Part shown: positions 49,730-61,509 of the stretch, piece by piece
Position numbering within the stretch: the stretch's first letter is position 1
How the letters are laid out: every line of letters starts with the position of its first letter
NCBI RefSeq assembly: GCF_900639915.1
Contig: NZ_CAAAID010000002.1
Span: 1 to 64,000, forward strand
Reading direction: 5' to 3'
DNA: 64,000 nucleotides
DNA from: Legionella nagasakiensis
Lineage (GTDB): Bacteria; Pseudomonadota; Gammaproteobacteria; Legionellales; Legionellaceae
Position numbers and translations under genes: made by a program
Notes under the pieces: model-generated
What the model was told of the DNA's origin: nothing
Database searches by the model: none
The model's input: only the letters and a program-made list of their open reading frames with translations

Positions 49730-52495
49730 TTACAATGCCTCTATGGTTGTCCGATGAGTTAATAATTTTTCTCGAGTAAGTTGGCATTGAGTCAGTTTTT
49801 CCTTTTCTTTGGTGATGATTTCCGGCGGTGCTTTATCTATAAATTTTGCATTACTGAGCTTACTTTCAGCAAAGGCAATCTCTTTATTCAATTTGGCAAT
49901 TTCTTTTTCAAGACGGTTTAGTTCAGCCTCTTTATCAATGAGACCCGCCATTGGGATGAGTAATTCCATATCACCCACGATGGCTGATGCTGAAGCAGAG
50001 ACTTGTATATCCTGTTTTATTGTATTTATTTTTGTTAATTTGGCCAGGGCTATTAAAATGGCTGAGTACTTTTTAACTCTTTTTTGTAGTTCTGGTGTCA
50101 CATGCCGAAGAGTTAGTGGAATAAGTTTGGCTGGACTAATAGCCATTTCACTGCGTATCGTACGCACAGATTGGATGATTTTTTTTACCCAGTCAATTTC
50201 TTCCTCAATCGTTTCATTGATTAACTCTTCTTCCATCTGTGGATAGCGGCTTAGCATGATGGTTTCACCATTTTCACTGGTTAGTTTGGTAATACGCAGC
50301 CAGATTTCTTCAGTGATAAACGGTATAATCGGATGAAGTAATTTAAGTATTTGATCAAGCACGTGGATCAAGGTACGTCGTGTCCCACGTTTCATGGGGG
50401 CGAGTGCTTCTTCATCATAGAGAACCGGTTTTGATAATTCCAGATACCAATCACAGTATTCATGCCATACAAATTCGTAAAGTGTGTTAGCAAGTAAGTC
50501 AAAACGGTAAGTTTCAAAATAATGGTTGCAGATGGATTTGACATGCTGCAAGCGCGATAGGATCCATTGATCAGCTGGACTGTATTGAAATGCTCCATCA
50601 CCAAAATCGGCTTGATCTTCACTGGCATTTAATAATACATAGCGTGAGGCATTCCATAACTTATTACAGAAATTGCGATAACCCTCTACACGATTCATAT
50701 CAAAGCGTACCGTGCGTGCGGTGGATGCCAAGGAACAAAAGGTAAAGCGCAATGCATCAGTGCCGAAAGCCGCAATTCCATCAGGAAATTGCTTTCTTGT
50801 GGTTTTTGCAATTTTATCCCGAACGGAGCCAAGCATCAGATTGGCGGTTCTTTTGGCAATTAAATCATTTAAATCAATGCCATCGATAATATCGATGGGA
50901 TCAAGCACATTTCCTTTGGATTTCGACATTTTTTTGCCATCACTGTCGCATACCAAGCCTGTAATAATCACGTCTTTAAAAGGAATTTTACCAGTGAATT
51001 TAAGACCCATCATAATCATGCGGGCAACCCAGAAGAAAATAATGTCAAATCCTGTGAATAAAACAGAGGTTGGGTAAAATTGTTCAAATTCAGGGGTACG
51101 TTCTGGCCATCCCAAGCTTGAAAATGGCCAAAGAGCCGATGAAAACCAGGTATCGAGTACATCTTCGTCCTGTTTTAAAGAGACGGTTGGGTCAAGCTTA
51201 TGTTTAAAACGAACATCATTTTCGCTGTAACCAACATAGACATGCCCCTGATTGTCATACCAGGCTGGAATGCGATGTCCCCACCATAGTTGGCGGCTAA
51301 TGCACCAGTCTTCAATGTTTTCCATCCATTGGAAATAAGTTTTAGTCCAATTTTCAGGAATAAAACGGATTTCTCCTTTTTTAACGACTTCAATGGCTGG
51401 CTGTGCCAGTGGTTTGGTTTTAACATACCATTGATCGGTCAATAAGGGTTCAATGATGACGTTGGATTTTTCACCGCGAGGCACTTTTAATTTATGGGGT
51501 TCGATTTTGACCAATAAGCCAAGTTGTTCCAGGTCGTTGATGATTTGTTCACGGGCAACAAACCGATCCATGCCTTGGTATTTGACTGGAGCATTTTTAT
51601 TAATTGTTGCCTTTTTGGTTAATATATTGAGTACAGGAAGTTGGTGCCGTTTTCCTATTTCATGATCATTGAAGTCATGTGCTGGCGTTATTTTGACACA
51701 GCCACTGCCAAATTCCGGTTCGACATACTCGTCAGCAATGATTGGTATGGTGCGGTCGCATAAAGGCAGATGAACGTATTTACCAATGAGATGCTGATGT
51801 CTTGGATCATCGGGATGTACAGCAACAGCGGTGTCACCCAAAAGTGTTTCTGGGCGAGTGGTGGCAATAACCAGCGATTCGTTTGAGTCGACTAAAGGAT
51901 AGCGTATATGCCACAGTAACCCATCTTCTTCTTCTGAAATAACTTCCAGGTCAGAGATGGCCGTGCCTAATTTAGGATCCCAGTTAACCAGACGGGTACC
52001 ACGATAAATGAGTCCTTCATCGTAGAGTTGCACAAATACCTTTTGCACGGCAGCAGATAATCCTTCATCCATGGTGAAACGTTGTCGTGTCCAGTCTACG
52101 GATGATCCAATTCGCCTCATTTGGCGGGTAATAGTGTCGCCTGATTCTTCTTTCCATTGCCAGACACGCTGAAGAAATTGCTCACGTGACATATCTTTGC
52201 GTGATAAGCCTTGTTGGTCGAGTTGTCCTTCGACAATGAGCTGGGTGGATATTCCGGCGTGATCGGTTCCCGGTTGCCATAAAGTGCGGGCGCCCATCAT
52301 ACGTTGATATCGTATTAAGGTATCGATTAAGGTGTGTTGGAAACCATGTCCCATGTGTAAACTGCCAGTCACATTGGGGGGGGGTAACATGATGCAAAAA
52401 TGTTTGCCTTCACCCCGTGGTGCAAAATAGTGGCGGCTTTCCCATCGTTTATAGCATGCTTGCTCTATGGTTTGTGGGGAATAAGTCTTGTCCAT
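49730..52495 (-). CDS. valS: Valyl-tRNA synthetase
   Basis: Charges tRNA-Val. The real start is ATG 52495 ([20 protein letters not shown]), with CAGG upstream; the open frame continues about 100 codons further but that part is not protein-like for this family. The protein is 921 aa. The HIGH motif reads HMGHG in [27 protein letters not shown] follows, and the KMSKS loop is [13 protein letters not shown]. The C-terminal coiled-coil arm ([33 protein letters not shown]) is typical. Confidence 0.97.
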   Translation of the reverse strand: MDKTYSPQTIEQACYKRWESRHYFAPRGEGKHFCIMLPPPNVTGSLHMGHGFQHTLIDTLIRYQRMMGARTLWQPGTDHAGISTQLIVEGQLDQQGLSRKDMSREQFLQRVWQWKEESGDTITRQMRRIGSSVDWTRQRFTMDEGLSAAVQKVFVQLYDEGLIYRGTRLVNWDPKLGTAISDLEVISEEEDGLLWHIRYPLVDSNESLVIATTRPETLLGDTAVAVHPDDPRHQHLIGKYVHLPLCDRTIPIIADEYVEPEFGSGCVKITPAHDFNDHEIGKRHQLPVLNILTKKATINKNAPVKYQGMDRFVAREQIINDLEQLGLLVKIEPHKLKVPRGEKSNVIIEPLLTDQWYVKTKPLAQPAIEVVKKGEIRFIPENWTKTYFQWMENIEDWCISRQLWWGHRIPAWYDNQGHVYVGYSENDVRFKHKLDPTVSLKQDEDVLDTWFSSALWPFSSLGWPERTPEFEQFYPTSVLFTGFDIIFFWVARMIMMGLKFTGKIPFKDVIITGLVCDSDGKKMSKSKGNVLDPIDIIDGIDLNDLIAKRTANLMLGSVRDKIAKTTRKQFPDGIAAFGTDALRFTFCSLASTARTVRFDMNRVEGYRNFCNKLWNASRYVLLNASEDQADFGDGAFQYSPADQWILSRLQHVKSICNHYFETYRFDLLANTLYEFVWHEYCDWYLELSKPVLYDEEALAPMKRGTRRTLIHVLDQILKLLHPIIPFITEEIWLRITKLTSENGETIMLSRYPQMEEELINETIEEEIDWVKKIIQSVRTIRSEMAISPAKLIPLTLRHVTPELQKRVKKYSAILIALAKLTKINTIKQDIQVSASASAIVGDMELLIPMAGLIDKEAELNRLEKEIAKLNKEIAFAESKLSNAKFIDKAPPEIITKEKEKLTQCQLTREKLLTHRTTIEAL

Positions 52496-52688
52496 GGCTA
52501 AACCTGTATTACTGAAAAGCGCAAATTTTAACATATACCCCTCGCGAGTGAAAATGCGGCTTTTATTAGGTTTTGCATTTGCAGAAGTTCTCTCTTTATA
52601 AAGCTGTCTCTTGATCACATCTCTGCCAGCGGGATGTCGGAGAGTAGAGCTGGACTGGGTTTTCAGAGATGTGTAGAAGATTGAGCTT

Positions 52689-55600
52689 TTAAAGAGAAGT
52701 TGATGGAATGTTTTGGGATTGGTTGTTATCGGGATTTTCAAAATCATGGCGATGATCGGCGGCCAGATAGGTATACATGGTGGGAACCACAAAAAGCGTG
52801 AAACAAGTGCCAATTAATAAGCCTGCGGAAATAACCAAACCGATATCAAAACGGCTGACTGCGCCAGCGCCTGATGCGATAAGTAATGGAACGACACCAA
52901 ACACCATGGCGGCCGTAGTCATTAAAATAGGTCGCAAACGAATGCCTGCAGATTCCTCAACAGCCGCTCTCTTGTCAAGATTTTTTTCTCGTTGCAGGTG
53001 ATTGGCAAAATCAACAATTAAAATGCCATGTTTACTGATTAAGCCGATTAATGTGATCAAACCAACTTGAGTATAGATATTAATACTGGCTGCACCTAAA
53101 TTCAGGGGTATTAATGCCCCGCAAATGGACATGGGAACACTGATTAAGATAATCAAAGGGTCACGGAAACTTTCATATTGTGCTGAAAGAACGAGAAAAA
53201 TAACAATGATTGCCAAGAAGAAGGCAACAATCAAGGTGTTTCCTTCCTGAATGAATTGTCGAGATTGTCCACCATAATCATAATCAAATCCTTTGGGTAA
53301 ATTTTTAGCGGCTTCTTGCTGCAAAAAATTTAATCCTTGCCCCATGGTGACTCCAGGCATCATGACCCCTTGAATAGTAGCTGAGTTCATTTGCTGGAAA
53401 TGAGCCAGGGCATTTGGTTGAGTTCTTGCAAGAGGGCTGACCACGGTTGAAAGGGGCACCATGGTACCACTTGCCGTGCGAACATAAATATTACCTAATT
53501 GTTCAGTGGTTAGGCGAAATCGTCGGTCGAGTTGTGGAATGACTTGATAACTGCGGCCTTGCAAATCAAAAAAGTTAACGTACCCACCTGAAAGAGCGCT
53601 GGCTAAACTACTGCCAATGGTTTGCATGTCCAATCCCAAATCGGCCGCTTTAGATCGGTTGATTTCCAATTCAATTTCAGGCTGATTAAATCTTAGACTA
53701 TTATCAAGATAGATAAACAAACCGCTGTCTTTTGCTTTATCCAGAAGTTTATTAGAGACTTCATATAAACTTTGAAAATCATTGGTTGTTTTAATAACAA
53801 ACTGAATTGGCGTACCACCTCCTCCACCAGGTAAAGGTGGAGGAATGACGGCAAATGTTTTTAATCCAGCTATCTCATCCAGCTTATTTTGTAAAGGTGC
53901 TTTCATGGCAAATTGGCTTTGACGTTGATCCCATGGTTTTAATACCATTCCTGAAACAGGAGCGTTTGAATTGATATTGAAGTAATGCGCTGTTTCCGGA
54001 AAGCTTTGATAAATTTTTTCGAAGGATTTTGTAAAGGCTTCCACATAATTTAATGTAGCGTATTGAGGGGCAGTACCAACGACAAAGAAAAATCCCTGAT
54101 CTTCTTCGGGGGCGGTTTCTGCGGCAGTTTTTGTGTATAAATAAGGTAACATCAATAAAACTACCGCAGCAAACAACAAGATGATTGCCCGAGTATCGAG
54201 CAGACTATGTAAGGCTTTTTGATAGCGAATTTTTAAGCGGCTAAAAAAATCATCAAGAAATCTAACAAATCGCCCGCTGTTTATTTCAGCCGAAAGTATT
54301 TTGGAACACATCATGGGTGATAAGGTAAGTGCAATAACGCCTGAAATGATAACGGCACAGGCCAACGTAAAAGCAAATTCCTTAAATAAAGCACCAGTAA
54401 GTCCTTGCATAAAGCCAATGGGTGCATAAACGGCCGCAAGGGTAATGGTCATTGCAATCACCGGGGTAGCAATTTCGCGTGCTCCGATAAGGGCGGCTTC
54501 AAAGGGCGTTTTTCCTTCTTCAATATGACGATGAATATTTTCTACGACAACGATCGCATCATCAACGACAAGACCAATGGCGAGAACAAAGGCAAGCAGC
54601 GTGAGGAGATTAATGGAATATCCTAAAAACATCATTAACGTACAAACACCAATCAACGATAAAGGAATTGTGACAATAGGAATTAATACAGAACGCACAG
54701 AACCGAGAAACAAGAAAATGACGACGATTACAATGAGTGCCGCTTCAACAATGGTAGCGACTACCTCGTGAATAGAAGCTCTGATAAATTCAGTGGCGTC
54801 GTAGACAATGGTGCCTGTTAATGAAGGAGGAAATTGTTTTTGAATGGCAGGAAATTGTTTGCGCACATCTTGTATAACGGATAATGGGTTTGCCGATGGC
54901 GTTGGGGTAATGCCAATGAACACCGCTTTTTTGCCATCGAAGGTAACGGATGAATCATAATTTTGCGACCCTAATTCAACCTTGGCAACATCTTTCAAAC
55001 GAATGATTGAATTTTTGTCGCTACGGACAATCAATTGTTTAAACTCTTCTGTGTTACTCAGGTTTGTTTTTGCTCTGATATTGATTGCGACGTATTCACC
55101 TTTTGTGTTCCCGGCAGCGGTTAAAAAGTTGTTATTGGCTAGTACCTGGAAGACATCCGCCGGAGCCACTTTGAGTGCTGCCATTTTGATGGGGTCAAGA
55201 AATACTCGCATCGAGTAGGTTTGTCCTCCTAAGATTTCTGCCGTTGCTACACCATCAACGGTTTCTAATTGCGGCTGGACAACACGAATGGCATAGTCGG
55301 TAATTTGTTGAGGAGTCATATCAACGCTGTCAAGGCTAATGTAGAGCAGTGCTGTCGAGGTATCAGAGCTTTTGATAATGACAGGTTGCTGTGATTCAGG
55401 AGGCAACTGATTCAACGTTTGCTGCACCTTACTCATCACATCGGTAAAAGCGACTTGCGGATCAAAGTTCAGTTTGATGTTTAAAGTAATGGTGCTAACG
55501 CCTTGTGTGCTTGAAGACGTCATGTAATCAATGCCTTCAGCACTGGCGACGGCTGACTCGAGTGGTGTGGTAATAAAACCGGCAATTAAATTGGCATCAG

Positions 55601-55760
55601 CACCAGGATAGGCGGTTGTTACGGTGATCACCGTATTATCCATGCGAGGGTATTGGCGCACCTGCATGCGAGTCATAGAACTAATGCCAAAAAGGAGAAT
55701 CAATAGGCTGATTACCGTAGCGAGCACAGGGCGTTTGATAAATAAATCAGTAAATTTCAT
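52689..55760 (-). CDS. RND efflux pump inner-membrane transporter (HAE1 family)
   Basis: The 1,023-aa protein has 12 membrane helices in two halves and two large periplasmic loops. The proton-relay Asp pair is in [23 protein letters not shown] in TM4, and the second-half signature is [19 protein letters not shown]. Length and loops fit the AcrB/MexB/MdtB class, which exports drugs, detergents or lipids. It follows the membrane-fusion gene by 29 bp. No outer-membrane factor gene is adjacent; TolC at 36093 is the likely partner. Confidence 0.93.
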   Translation of the reverse strand: MKFTDLFIKRPVLATVISLLILLFGISSMTRMQVRQYPRMDNTVITVTTAYPGADANLIAGFITTPLESAVASAEGIDYMTSSSTQGVSTITLNIKLNFDPQVAFTDVMSKVQQTLNQLPPESQQPVIIKSSDTSTALLYISLDSVDMTPQQITDYAIRVVQPQLETVDGVATAEILGGQTYSMRVFLDPIKMAALKVAPADVFQVLANNNFLTAAGNTKGEYVAINIRAKTNLSNTEEFKQLIVRSDKNSIIRLKDVAKVELGSQNYDSSVTFDGKKAVFIGITPTPSANPLSVIQDVRKQFPAIQKQFPPSLTGTIVYDATEFIRASIHEVVATIVEAALIVIVVIFLFLGSVRSVLIPIVTIPLSLIGVCTLMMFLGYSINLLTLLAFVLAIGLVVDDAIVVVENIHRHIEEGKTPFEAALIGAREIATPVIAMTITLAAVYAPIGFMQGLTGALFKEFAFTLACAVIISGVIALTLSPMMCSKILSAEINSGRFVRFLDDFFSRLKIRYQKALHSLLDTRAIILLFAAVVLLMLPYLYTKTAAETAPEEDQGFFFVVGTAPQYATLNYVEAFTKSFEKIYQSFPETAHYFNINSNAPVSGMVLKPWDQRQSQFAMKAPLQNKLDEIAGLKTFAVIPPPLPGGGGGTPIQFVIKTTNDFQSLYEVSNKLLDKAKDSGLFIYLDNSLRFNQPEIELEINRSKAADLGLDMQTIGSSLASALSGGYVNFFDLQGRSYQVIPQLDRRFRLTTEQLGNIYVRTASGTMVPLSTVVSPLARTQPNALAHFQQMNSATIQGVMMPGVTMGQGLNFLQQEAAKNLPKGFDYDYGGQSRQFIQEGNTLIVAFFLAIIVIFLVLSAQYESFRDPLIILISVPMSICGALIPLNLGAASINIYTQVGLITLIGLISKHGILIVDFANHLQREKNLDKRAAVEESAGIRLRPILMTTAAMVFGVVPLLIASGAGAVSRFDIGLVISAGLLIGTCFTLFVVPTMYTYLAADHRHDFENPDNNQSQNIPSTSL

Positions 55761-55789
55761 TGGTTATCCTGATAAATCGGGTCGTTCAG

Positions 55790-57061
55790 CTACTCACCTA
55801 ATGCATTAAGATCGACGGTGTCTTTTAATATCACATCATTATTGATGACAACTCGGGTGTCATTTTGCAACTTTAGCTCGCCTGAACTGACCACAATGTC
55901 GCCAGCTTTGACACCATTCTTAATGACGGTATAGTTACCTTGTTGATCTCCCGTGGTAACAAACACGCGTTTTACCCGTAGAATGTCTTTTCCATCCTGA
56001 TCCTTTTTATCTTCTTTATCTTTTTCGATGATGTATACAGAGTTCCCGTAAAGACTATATGAAATGGCTGTTGTCGGTAATACAACCACCTTGGGTATTT
56101 TGGGCTGTTCGACTTCTATCGCTGCAAACATACCAGGAATAAAGTTGAATTCAACGATCTTATGATCCGTATTTATCTTGCTGTCACAAGTAATGACCAA
56201 TTTATCGTTGTATTTTTGCTTTTTGGCGGTGATCAGCGAAGAATGAACAGGATTGGCAAGTTCTTTACTGGGACAGTTGGGCACCGTTGCCTGCACTAAA
56301 ATGTTATGGGTATTAATATCCACTTTCGAGTTTATAGCGGTTATCTTGCCTTCAAACAGTAATCCAGGATTTTGTTCTACAGAAAAGGTAATTTTTTGAT
56401 TCAGATGAAGATGTTTTAATAAATTCTCAGGCAGATAAAATTCCAGAAAAAGAGGATCCATGGATTGTAAGGTGACGATGGCTGTTTGTCCTGGCGTGAT
56501 GTATTGCCCAAGATTAACTTGCCGGATCCCTAATTGTCCGGAAAATGGTGCCGCAATGTGTTTTTGGCGAATAATGGCTTGTGTTTTTTCTACGTCGGCT
56601 TGTGCTTGTACTAACTTGGCTCTGGCGGCATCAACGTTGGAACTTGGTGTAGCGCCTCGTTTGAACAAATCTTCCTGTCGCTTAAAGTTGATTTCTTGAA
56701 GTGTGAGTTCAGATTGATTAAATTTTAATGTGGCTTGATCGACTGTATCGTCAATATCAATTAATGGTTTATCCTTTTCAATAAATTGACCTGAATCAAA
56801 ATGAATGGCAACCACGTTTCCGGAGGCTTCGGAATTTACGTCAACACCATTAATTGCGACGAAATTTCCTACGGCAGCCATCGTTGGCTCCCAGGCGCGT
56901 TCTGTGGCCGTAACCGATGATACGGTTACGGCAGGAGGTTCATAGTGGGCAAAAAACCGTTTCATCATATAGGCTTTAAACAGGTTGAAGCCAACAATTC
57001 CACCAAAAATAATGATTAGAGCGATGATCATTATGATCATGCGTTTTTTCATCTTATTCAT
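55790..57061 (-). CDS. RND efflux periplasmic adaptor (membrane fusion protein)
   Basis: The 423-residue protein has an N-terminal membrane helix (residues 8-27) rather than a lipobox. The biotinyl-lipoyl halves, coiled-coil hairpin (about 115-165, QSELTLQEINFKRQEDLFKRG) and beta-barrel are in the usual order. Two departures from AcrA/MexA are visible: a 45-residue insertion in the barrel at 261-306 with two cysteines (263, 292), and a charged loop EKDKEDKKDQDGKD further on. It is first of the two-gene efflux operon. Confidence 0.9.
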   Translation of the reverse strand: MNKMKKRMIIMIIALIIIFGGIVGFNLFKAYMMKRFFAHYEPPAVTVSSVTATERAWEPTMAAVGNFVAINGVDVNSEASGNVVAIHFDSGQFIEKDKPLIDIDDTVDQATLKFNQSELTLQEINFKRQEDLFKRGATPSSNVDAARAKLVQAQADVEKTQAIIRQKHIAAPFSGQLGIRQVNLGQYITPGQTAIVTLQSMDPLFLEFYLPENLLKHLHLNQKITFSVEQNPGLLFEGKITAINSKVDINTHNILVQATVPNCPSKELANPVHSSLITAKKQKYNDKLVITCDSKINTDHKIVEFNFIPGMFAAIEVEQPKIPKVVVLPTTAISYSLYGNSVYIIEKDKEDKKDQDGKDILRVKRVFVTTGDQQGNYTVIKNGVKAGDIVVSSGELKLQNDTRVVINNDVILKDTVDLNALGE

Positions 57062-57309
57062 TTCGCAAGTTTATCCCATTCACTTGAAGCTATAATCATC
57101 GCACGAGAACGGCGTGTTGGTGGACGATTTTAAATCATTAAAGCCATGAAAAACACGCTTAAAAACCTTAAAAAACAGGGCTGCGAGCAGTATAACATAA
57201 ATAATTTTTCGGTATAGTCCGGAGGCGGGCAATAGGCAGATAAAAATCTTGTTGACTAAATTAATTACTTTGTTAACATTCAGCTTCCAATTTATGCTAA
57301 GGATCATCT

Positions 57310-57720
57310 ATGAAACTTAAGTCATTCCTGTTTCTTTGCTTCATGAGCTTATTTGCTTCTGCGTTTGCAAACAACCAGCATGAGCATCCCAAAGCACACA
57401 GTACGGAAGTAAAGCGTACGCAAAAAAGTGTTACCTGGCCAGGTCCATGTGAGATTGAAATCATAAACCGCAGCTATGATATTGTGCAAGTTTATGGTGA
57501 ATTTGATGATGGTGAATGGTTGCGATTCAATATTCCCCCCTATGATGCTCCTCATCGAATTTCTCTCTATTATTATGGTTATTGTCATTACGATATGTTT
57601 TTAAGCATTGATACCTTGAGTGGCTATCGGGTTTATACAGGTTATCCAGCCGTTAGAACAATCATCGAGGTTTTCCCTTATCTGGCTAATCAATTGAAAG
57701 CAGAAATTAAAGCGAAGTAA
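57310..57720 (+). CDS. Secreted protein of unknown function (136 aa)
   Basis: A signal peptide (LFLCFMSLFASAFA-NNQ) precedes a 116-residue mature part beginning with a His-rich stretch (HEHPKAH). A Tyr-rich beta-like domain follows (INRSYDIVQVYGEFDDGEW, ISLYYYGYCHYDMFLSIDTL) with two cysteines that could form a disulfide. AAGGATC precedes the ATG. It stands alone between the efflux operon and the BON lipoprotein, with its own terminator. I do not recognise the family; Legionella genomes carry many such small secreted proteins. Confidence 0.7.
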   Translation: MKLKSFLFLCFMSLFASAFANNQHEHPKAHSTEVKRTQKSVTWPGPCEIEIINRSYDIVQVYGEFDDGEWLRFNIPPYDAPHRISLYYYGYCHYDMFLSIDTLSGYRVYTGYPAVRTIIEVFPYLANQLKAEIKAK

Positions 57721-57737
57721 GACCATTAAGCTTTTTG

Positions 57738-57790
57738 ACCCATCAAGCCTGTTGCGCAAAAACGGCAACGAGGTTTGATGGGTTTGTTAT
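57738..57790 (+). terminator. Terminator-like hairpin after the 136-aa secreted protein gene
   Basis: ACCCATCAAGCCTGTTGC pairs imperfectly with GGCAACGAGGTTTGATGGGT over a GCAAAAAC loop, and TTTGTTATTTT follows. It starts about 17 bp after the stop codon. Confidence 0.75.
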
Positions 57791-57880
57791 TTTGGGGCCT
57801 GTCATGTGATATTTGTATATGACTCGCTTATTACGATATGTTAGTCTTTGGATCGATTTAATAAAAAGGGAGCAATCATT

Positions 57881-58183
57881 TTGAGAACGTTGAGACTAAT
57901 AGCCATGTCGGCTTTTGCTCTGGTCATCATTGCCTGTGCTGCGACTCCCCAACGTGAAAGTACTGGAGAGTATCTTGACAGCACAGCAGTCACAGGTAAG
58001 GTTAAAGCAAAATTGCTGGATAATCTGGGAACAAAAGGATTTGCAATTAAAGTAAAAACTTACAAAGAGGAAGTTCAATTAAGTGGTTTTGTTGATGATG
58101 TAGAGATTAAGCAGAGAGCAGGGGTGATTGCTGCAAGTGTAGGTGATGTTAAGCGAGTTCGTAATGATCTTATTATAAAATAA
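57881..58183 (+). CDS. BON-domain lipoprotein
   Basis: The most likely start is TTG 57881, which has AAGGGAGC eight bases upstream; the 100-aa product then begins with a proper signal peptide and lipobox (VIIAC). The mature part is a single BON domain (TAVTGKVKAKLLDNLGTKGFAIKVKTYKEEVQLSGFVDDVEIKQRAGVIAASVGDVKRVRNDLIIK), as in OsmY/DolP-type envelope proteins. BON domains bind phospholipid or anionic surfaces. It is separated from glyA by about 94 bp. Confidence 0.85.
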   Translation: MRTLRLIAMSAFALVIIACAATPQRESTGEYLDSTAVTGKVKAKLLDNLGTKGFAIKVKTYKEEVQLSGFVDDVEIKQRAGVIAASVGDVKRVRNDLIIK

Positions 58184-58277
58184 GATAAGCGTATCATAAA
58201 CGAATATTACTCGTAAAAACTGCTCCCTGTATGATAGAAACAGGCAGGATCAGAAATAAAGTGAACAAGGGTCGACT

Positions 58278-59534
58278 ATGTTTGATGCAAGTTACAAAAT
58301 CGCAGAATTCGATGAAGCATTGTGGCAAGCGATGGAAGCAGAAAGCCGTCGGCAGGAAGAACATATTGAATTAATTGCGTCAGAAAACTATGCAAGTCCT
58401 AGAGTTATGCAGGCTCAAGGCTCGGTACTTACTAATAAATACGCTGAAGGTTATCCTGGAAAACGCTATTATGGTGGTTGTGAGTATGTGGATGCGGTAG
58501 AGGCATTAGCCATTGCGCGTGCAAAGCAGTTGTTTTTGGCCGATTTTGCTAATGTTCAACCTCATTCTGGTTCACAAGCAAATGCCGCAGCAATGATGGC
58601 GTTGTTGGAGCCTGGTGACTTGATTTTAGGCATGGCTTTGCCTCATGGCGGGCATTTGACTCATGGTTCCCAAGTCAATTTTTCCGGTAAACTTTACCGC
58701 TCTTTGCAATATGGATTGAATGCGCAAACGGGGCTAATCGATTATGACGCCATAGAGGCACTGGCAAATGAGCATCAACCTAAAATGATTATTGCAGGGT
58801 TCTCTGCTTATTCTCAAATTCTAGATTGGGCGCGTTTTCGCGCCATTGCAGATAAAGTGGGTGCTTACCTTTTGGTGGATATGGCCCATATTGCCGGATT
58901 GGTTGCGGCAGGTATTTATCCGTCACCGCTTCCTTATGCGGATGTTGTAACAACAACCACGCACAAGACATTAAGAGGTCCTCGTGGTGGGCTTATTTTG
59001 GCAAAAGCAAATGAAATCATTGAAAAGAAACTGAATTCAGCCGTATTTCCTGGTGTTCAAGGTGGTCCCTTAATGCATGTCATTGCGGCTAAAGCAATTG
59101 CTTTAGCCGAGGCTTTACAACCGGAATTTAAAACGTATCAACAACAGGTAGTGAGCAACGCCAAAACCATGGCTTCCGTCCTTATGGAGCGCGGTTATAA
59201 AATTGTATCTGGTGGAACAGAAAATCATTTAATCTTGCTGGATTTAATTGATAAAAACATCACAGGAAAGGAAGCAGACGCGGCATTGGGGCGGGCGAAT
59301 ATTACTGTGAATAAAAATTCAGTTCCCAATGATCCACGCTCGCCTTTTGTGACTAGTGGATTGCGGTTAGGTACGCCGGCGGTCACAACACGAGGATTTA
59401 AAGAGCAGGAAATTCGTCTTTTAACTGGATGGATCGCTGATATTCTGAATGATGTAAATGATGATGCCATGATTGCAAATGTTAAAAAACAAGCACTACA
59501 CTTATGTAGTGAATTTCCAGTTTATCGTAGTTAG
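58278..59534 (+). CDS. glyA: Serine hydroxymethyltransferase
   Basis: Interconverts serine and glycine with tetrahydrofolate. The 418-residue protein has [76 protein letters not shown] (PLP lysine in THKT), and [18 protein letters not shown]. nrdR follows 3 bp later, an order conserved in gammaproteobacteria. Confidence 0.97.
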   Translation: MFDASYKIAEFDEALWQAMEAESRRQEEHIELIASENYASPRVMQAQGSVLTNKYAEGYPGKRYYGGCEYVDAVEALAIARAKQLFLADFANVQPHSGSQANAAAMMALLEPGDLILGMALPHGGHLTHGSQVNFSGKLYRSLQYGLNAQTGLIDYDAIEALANEHQPKMIIAGFSAYSQILDWARFRAIADKVGAYLLVDMAHIAGLVAAGIYPSPLPYADVVTTTTHKTLRGPRGGLILAKANEIIEKKLNSAVFPGVQGGPLMHVIAAKAIALAEALQPEFKTYQQQVVSNAKTMASVLMERGYKIVSGGTENHLILLDLIDKNITGKEADAALGRANITVNKNSVPNDPRSPFVTSGLRLGTPAVTTRGFKEQEIRLLTGWIADILNDVNDDAMIANVKKQALHLCSEFPVYRS

Positions 59535-59537
59535 TGT

Positions 59538-59999
59538 ATGTATTGTCCATTTTGCCATGCTGAAGAAACTAAAGTGGTCGATTCTCGTCTTGTCGCTGAT
59601 GGTGCGCAAGTTCGCAGAAGACGGCAATGTCTGGTTTGTCATGAGCGTTTTACTACCTTTGAAACGGCTGAACTAGTCATGCCGGTTATTATTAAACGTG
59701 ATGGTCGCCGTGAAGCATTTAATGTTGAAAATTTGCGTGCTGGAATGCTGCGTGCTTTGGAAAAAAGGCCAGTGAGCGTGGATGATTTAGAAAATGCAAT
59801 AGCAGTTATCCTGCAAAAGATACGTCGCAGAGGCGAACGTGAGATTGAGTCTCGTCAGATTGGAGAATGGGTCATGGAGCAATTATATCGGCTGGATCAT
59901 GTTGCTTATATCCGCTTTGCCTCTGTGTATAAACGATTTAAAGACGTCAGTGAATTTAGGCAAACAATTGATCAAATCAAAGATGATGCATCCTCATGA
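59538..59999 (+). CDS. nrdR: Transcriptional repressor of ribonucleotide reductase genes NrdR
   Basis: The 153-residue protein has the zinc-ribbon Cys3-x2-Cys6 and Cys31-x2-Cys34 ([34 protein letters not shown]). An ATP-cone domain covers about 49-139 ([29 protein letters not shown]). NrdR binds NrdR boxes near nrd operons in response to ATP/dATP; none was found in this window. It lies 3 bp after glyA. Confidence 0.96.
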   Translation: MYCPFCHAEETKVVDSRLVADGAQVRRRRQCLVCHERFTTFETAELVMPVIIKRDGRREAFNVENLRAGMLRALEKRPVSVDDLENAIAVILQKIRRRGEREIESRQIGEWVMEQLYRLDHVAYIRFASVYKRFKDVSEFRQTIDQIKDDASS

Positions 60000-60006
60000 G
60001 GTAGAC

Positions 60007-60450
60007 GTGGATAATCAAACAATTAAAGGTAAAAGAAAAGCAAGAAAACTTGCTTTACAGGCATTATATCAATGGTTAATGACCAAAAGTGAGCCCTATG
60101 AAATTGAAGCTCAATTTCATGCTATTAATGATATGACTAAGGTTGATCAGGACTATTTTCATCGTTTGTTACATGGTGTGATTACTCGTCAAAACGAAAT
60201 AGAAAATGCATTCACTCCCTATCTGGATAGACCTATTCAGAGTTTAAATCCGATTGAACTGACGGTTCTGCGATTGAGTGCATTTGAATTGCTGCATTGC
60301 CATGAAATACCTTATCGCGTCGTGCTTGATGAAGCAATTTCCTTAACTAAATCCTTCGGATCCCAAGATGGATATCGTTATGTAAACGGTGTATTGAACA
60401 ATTTAGCCAGGCAAGTCAGGGCAATTGAAATCCGTGGCATCCATGAATGA
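60007..60450 (+). CDS. nusB: Transcription antitermination factor NusB
   Basis: NusB binds boxA RNA with S10 in rRNA antitermination. The GTG at 60007 has GAGGT just upstream, 7 bp after the nrdR stop, and gives 147 aa, the usual length; ATGs at 59983 and 59986 would overlap nrdR. The basic start GKRKARKLALQALYQWLM, FTPYLDRPIQSLNPIELTVLRLSAFELLH and GYRYVNGVLNNLARQVR are typical. In many gammaproteobacteria ribH sits between nrdR and nusB; it is absent here. Confidence 0.93.
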   Translation: MDNQTIKGKRKARKLALQALYQWLMTKSEPYEIEAQFHAINDMTKVDQDYFHRLLHGVITRQNEIENAFTPYLDRPIQSLNPIELTVLRLSAFELLHCHEIPYRVVLDEAISLTKSFGSQDGYRYVNGVLNNLARQVRAIEIRGIHE

Positions 60451-61396
60451 ATTTTCATTGATACATCAATTTTTCAAATCTATTTCGCATGGGCGCGATG
60501 ATGTTATGGTAGGCATTGGTGATGATGCCGCTTGTTTATTTGTGCCGCCAGGGCAGCATCTGATAGTCAGTTGCGATACGTTAGTAGCAGATGTTCATTT
60601 TCTTTCTTCGTGGAACCCCTATGACATCGCTTATAAGGCTGTTATGGTGAATGTAAGCGATCTGGCTGCTATGGCGGCCGTTCCTGCCTGGATAACACTG
60701 GCGCTTACTTTGCCAGAATGCGATGAAGAATGGTTGCAGCGATTTTCCTTAGGGCTGCAAGATGCGCTTCAACATTTTAATATCGCTTTGGTTGGTGGCG
60801 ATACTACTCATGGCCCATTGAGTATCACGATAACGATTCATGGGATGGCGCTTGAGGGAAAGGAAGTACGTCGTTGTGGCGCAAGTCCGGGAGATAAAAT
60901 CTGGGTTAGCGGGCAACTGGGAGCAGCAGCGCAAGCCGTTTCTTTTCTGGACCGAACAGACATCGCTGACCATGATAAAATGGAATTAATGAAGAAATTA
61001 TTATATCCAAAACCTCGTATTGATTTGAGGGATTGCTTGCAAGCATACGCAACGGCCGCGATTGATATTTCGGACGGTTTAAGCGCTGATTTAAATCATA
61101 TTTGTGAGGCCAGCAATACTGGGGCGTGTTTAATATTGGATAATATCCCCATACATCCTCTCGTTAAAAAATATCAACAGGAAAATGCTGTTGATTTTGC
61201 CTTAGGCGGAGGAGATGATTATGAGCTGTGTTTTACGGTTTCACCTAGCCACGAAAAGGCGATGCTCGAGCATCTTAATCGTCTTGGTTTAAGCTGTTAT
61301 TTTATTGGAGAAATGGAAGCACAACCTGGTTTATGGGGAAAGCAAAAACAGGGTGACATTATGTCACTCGCTCCTAAAGGTTATCGTCATTTTTAG
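60443..61396 (+). CDS. thiL: Thiamine-monophosphate kinase
   Basis: Phosphorylates thiamine monophosphate to the active diphosphate. From ATG 60443, which overlaps the nusB stop by 8 bp, the protein is 317 aa. The opening MNEFSLIHQFF and VGIGDDAACL with the metal Asp pair, then VNVSDLAAMAAVPAWITLAL, GGDTTHGPLSITIT, AAIDISDGLSADL and GGGDDYELCFT are ThiL signatures. It sits in the common order nusB-thiL-pgpA. Confidence 0.96.
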   Translation: MNEFSLIHQFFKSISHGRDDVMVGIGDDAACLFVPPGQHLIVSCDTLVADVHFLSSWNPYDIAYKAVMVNVSDLAAMAAVPAWITLALTLPECDEEWLQRFSLGLQDALQHFNIALVGGDTTHGPLSITITIHGMALEGKEVRRCGASPGDKIWVSGQLGAAAQAVSFLDRTDIADHDKMELMKKLLYPKPRIDLRDCLQAYATAAIDISDGLSADLNHICEASNTGACLILDNIPIHPLVKKYQQENAVDFALGGGDDYELCFTVSPSHEKAMLEHLNRLGLSCYFIGEMEAQPGLWGKQKQGDIMSLAPKGYRHF

Positions 61397-61509
61397 GAAG
61401 ATAAGTACACAGAGCTGGGGCATCTCTTTGAAAATCCATCATAAAATAAATTAGGCGCTTTGTCATGTTACAATAGCTTCTTATTTTAAGCAGCCATCTG
61501 GGAGTGATA

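Noticed and set aside
52496-52813. An open frame of about 100 codons continuous with the valS N-terminus.
   Set aside because: The family start is ATG 52495 with a ribosome-binding site. The upstream part has no similarity to valyl-tRNA synthetases and overlaps the end of the RND gene on the same strand.
59839-60006. Upstream extension of nusB inside nrdR.
   Set aside because: The extension reads through the nrdR coding region in another frame, and the GTG at 60007 has its own ribosome-binding site and family length.
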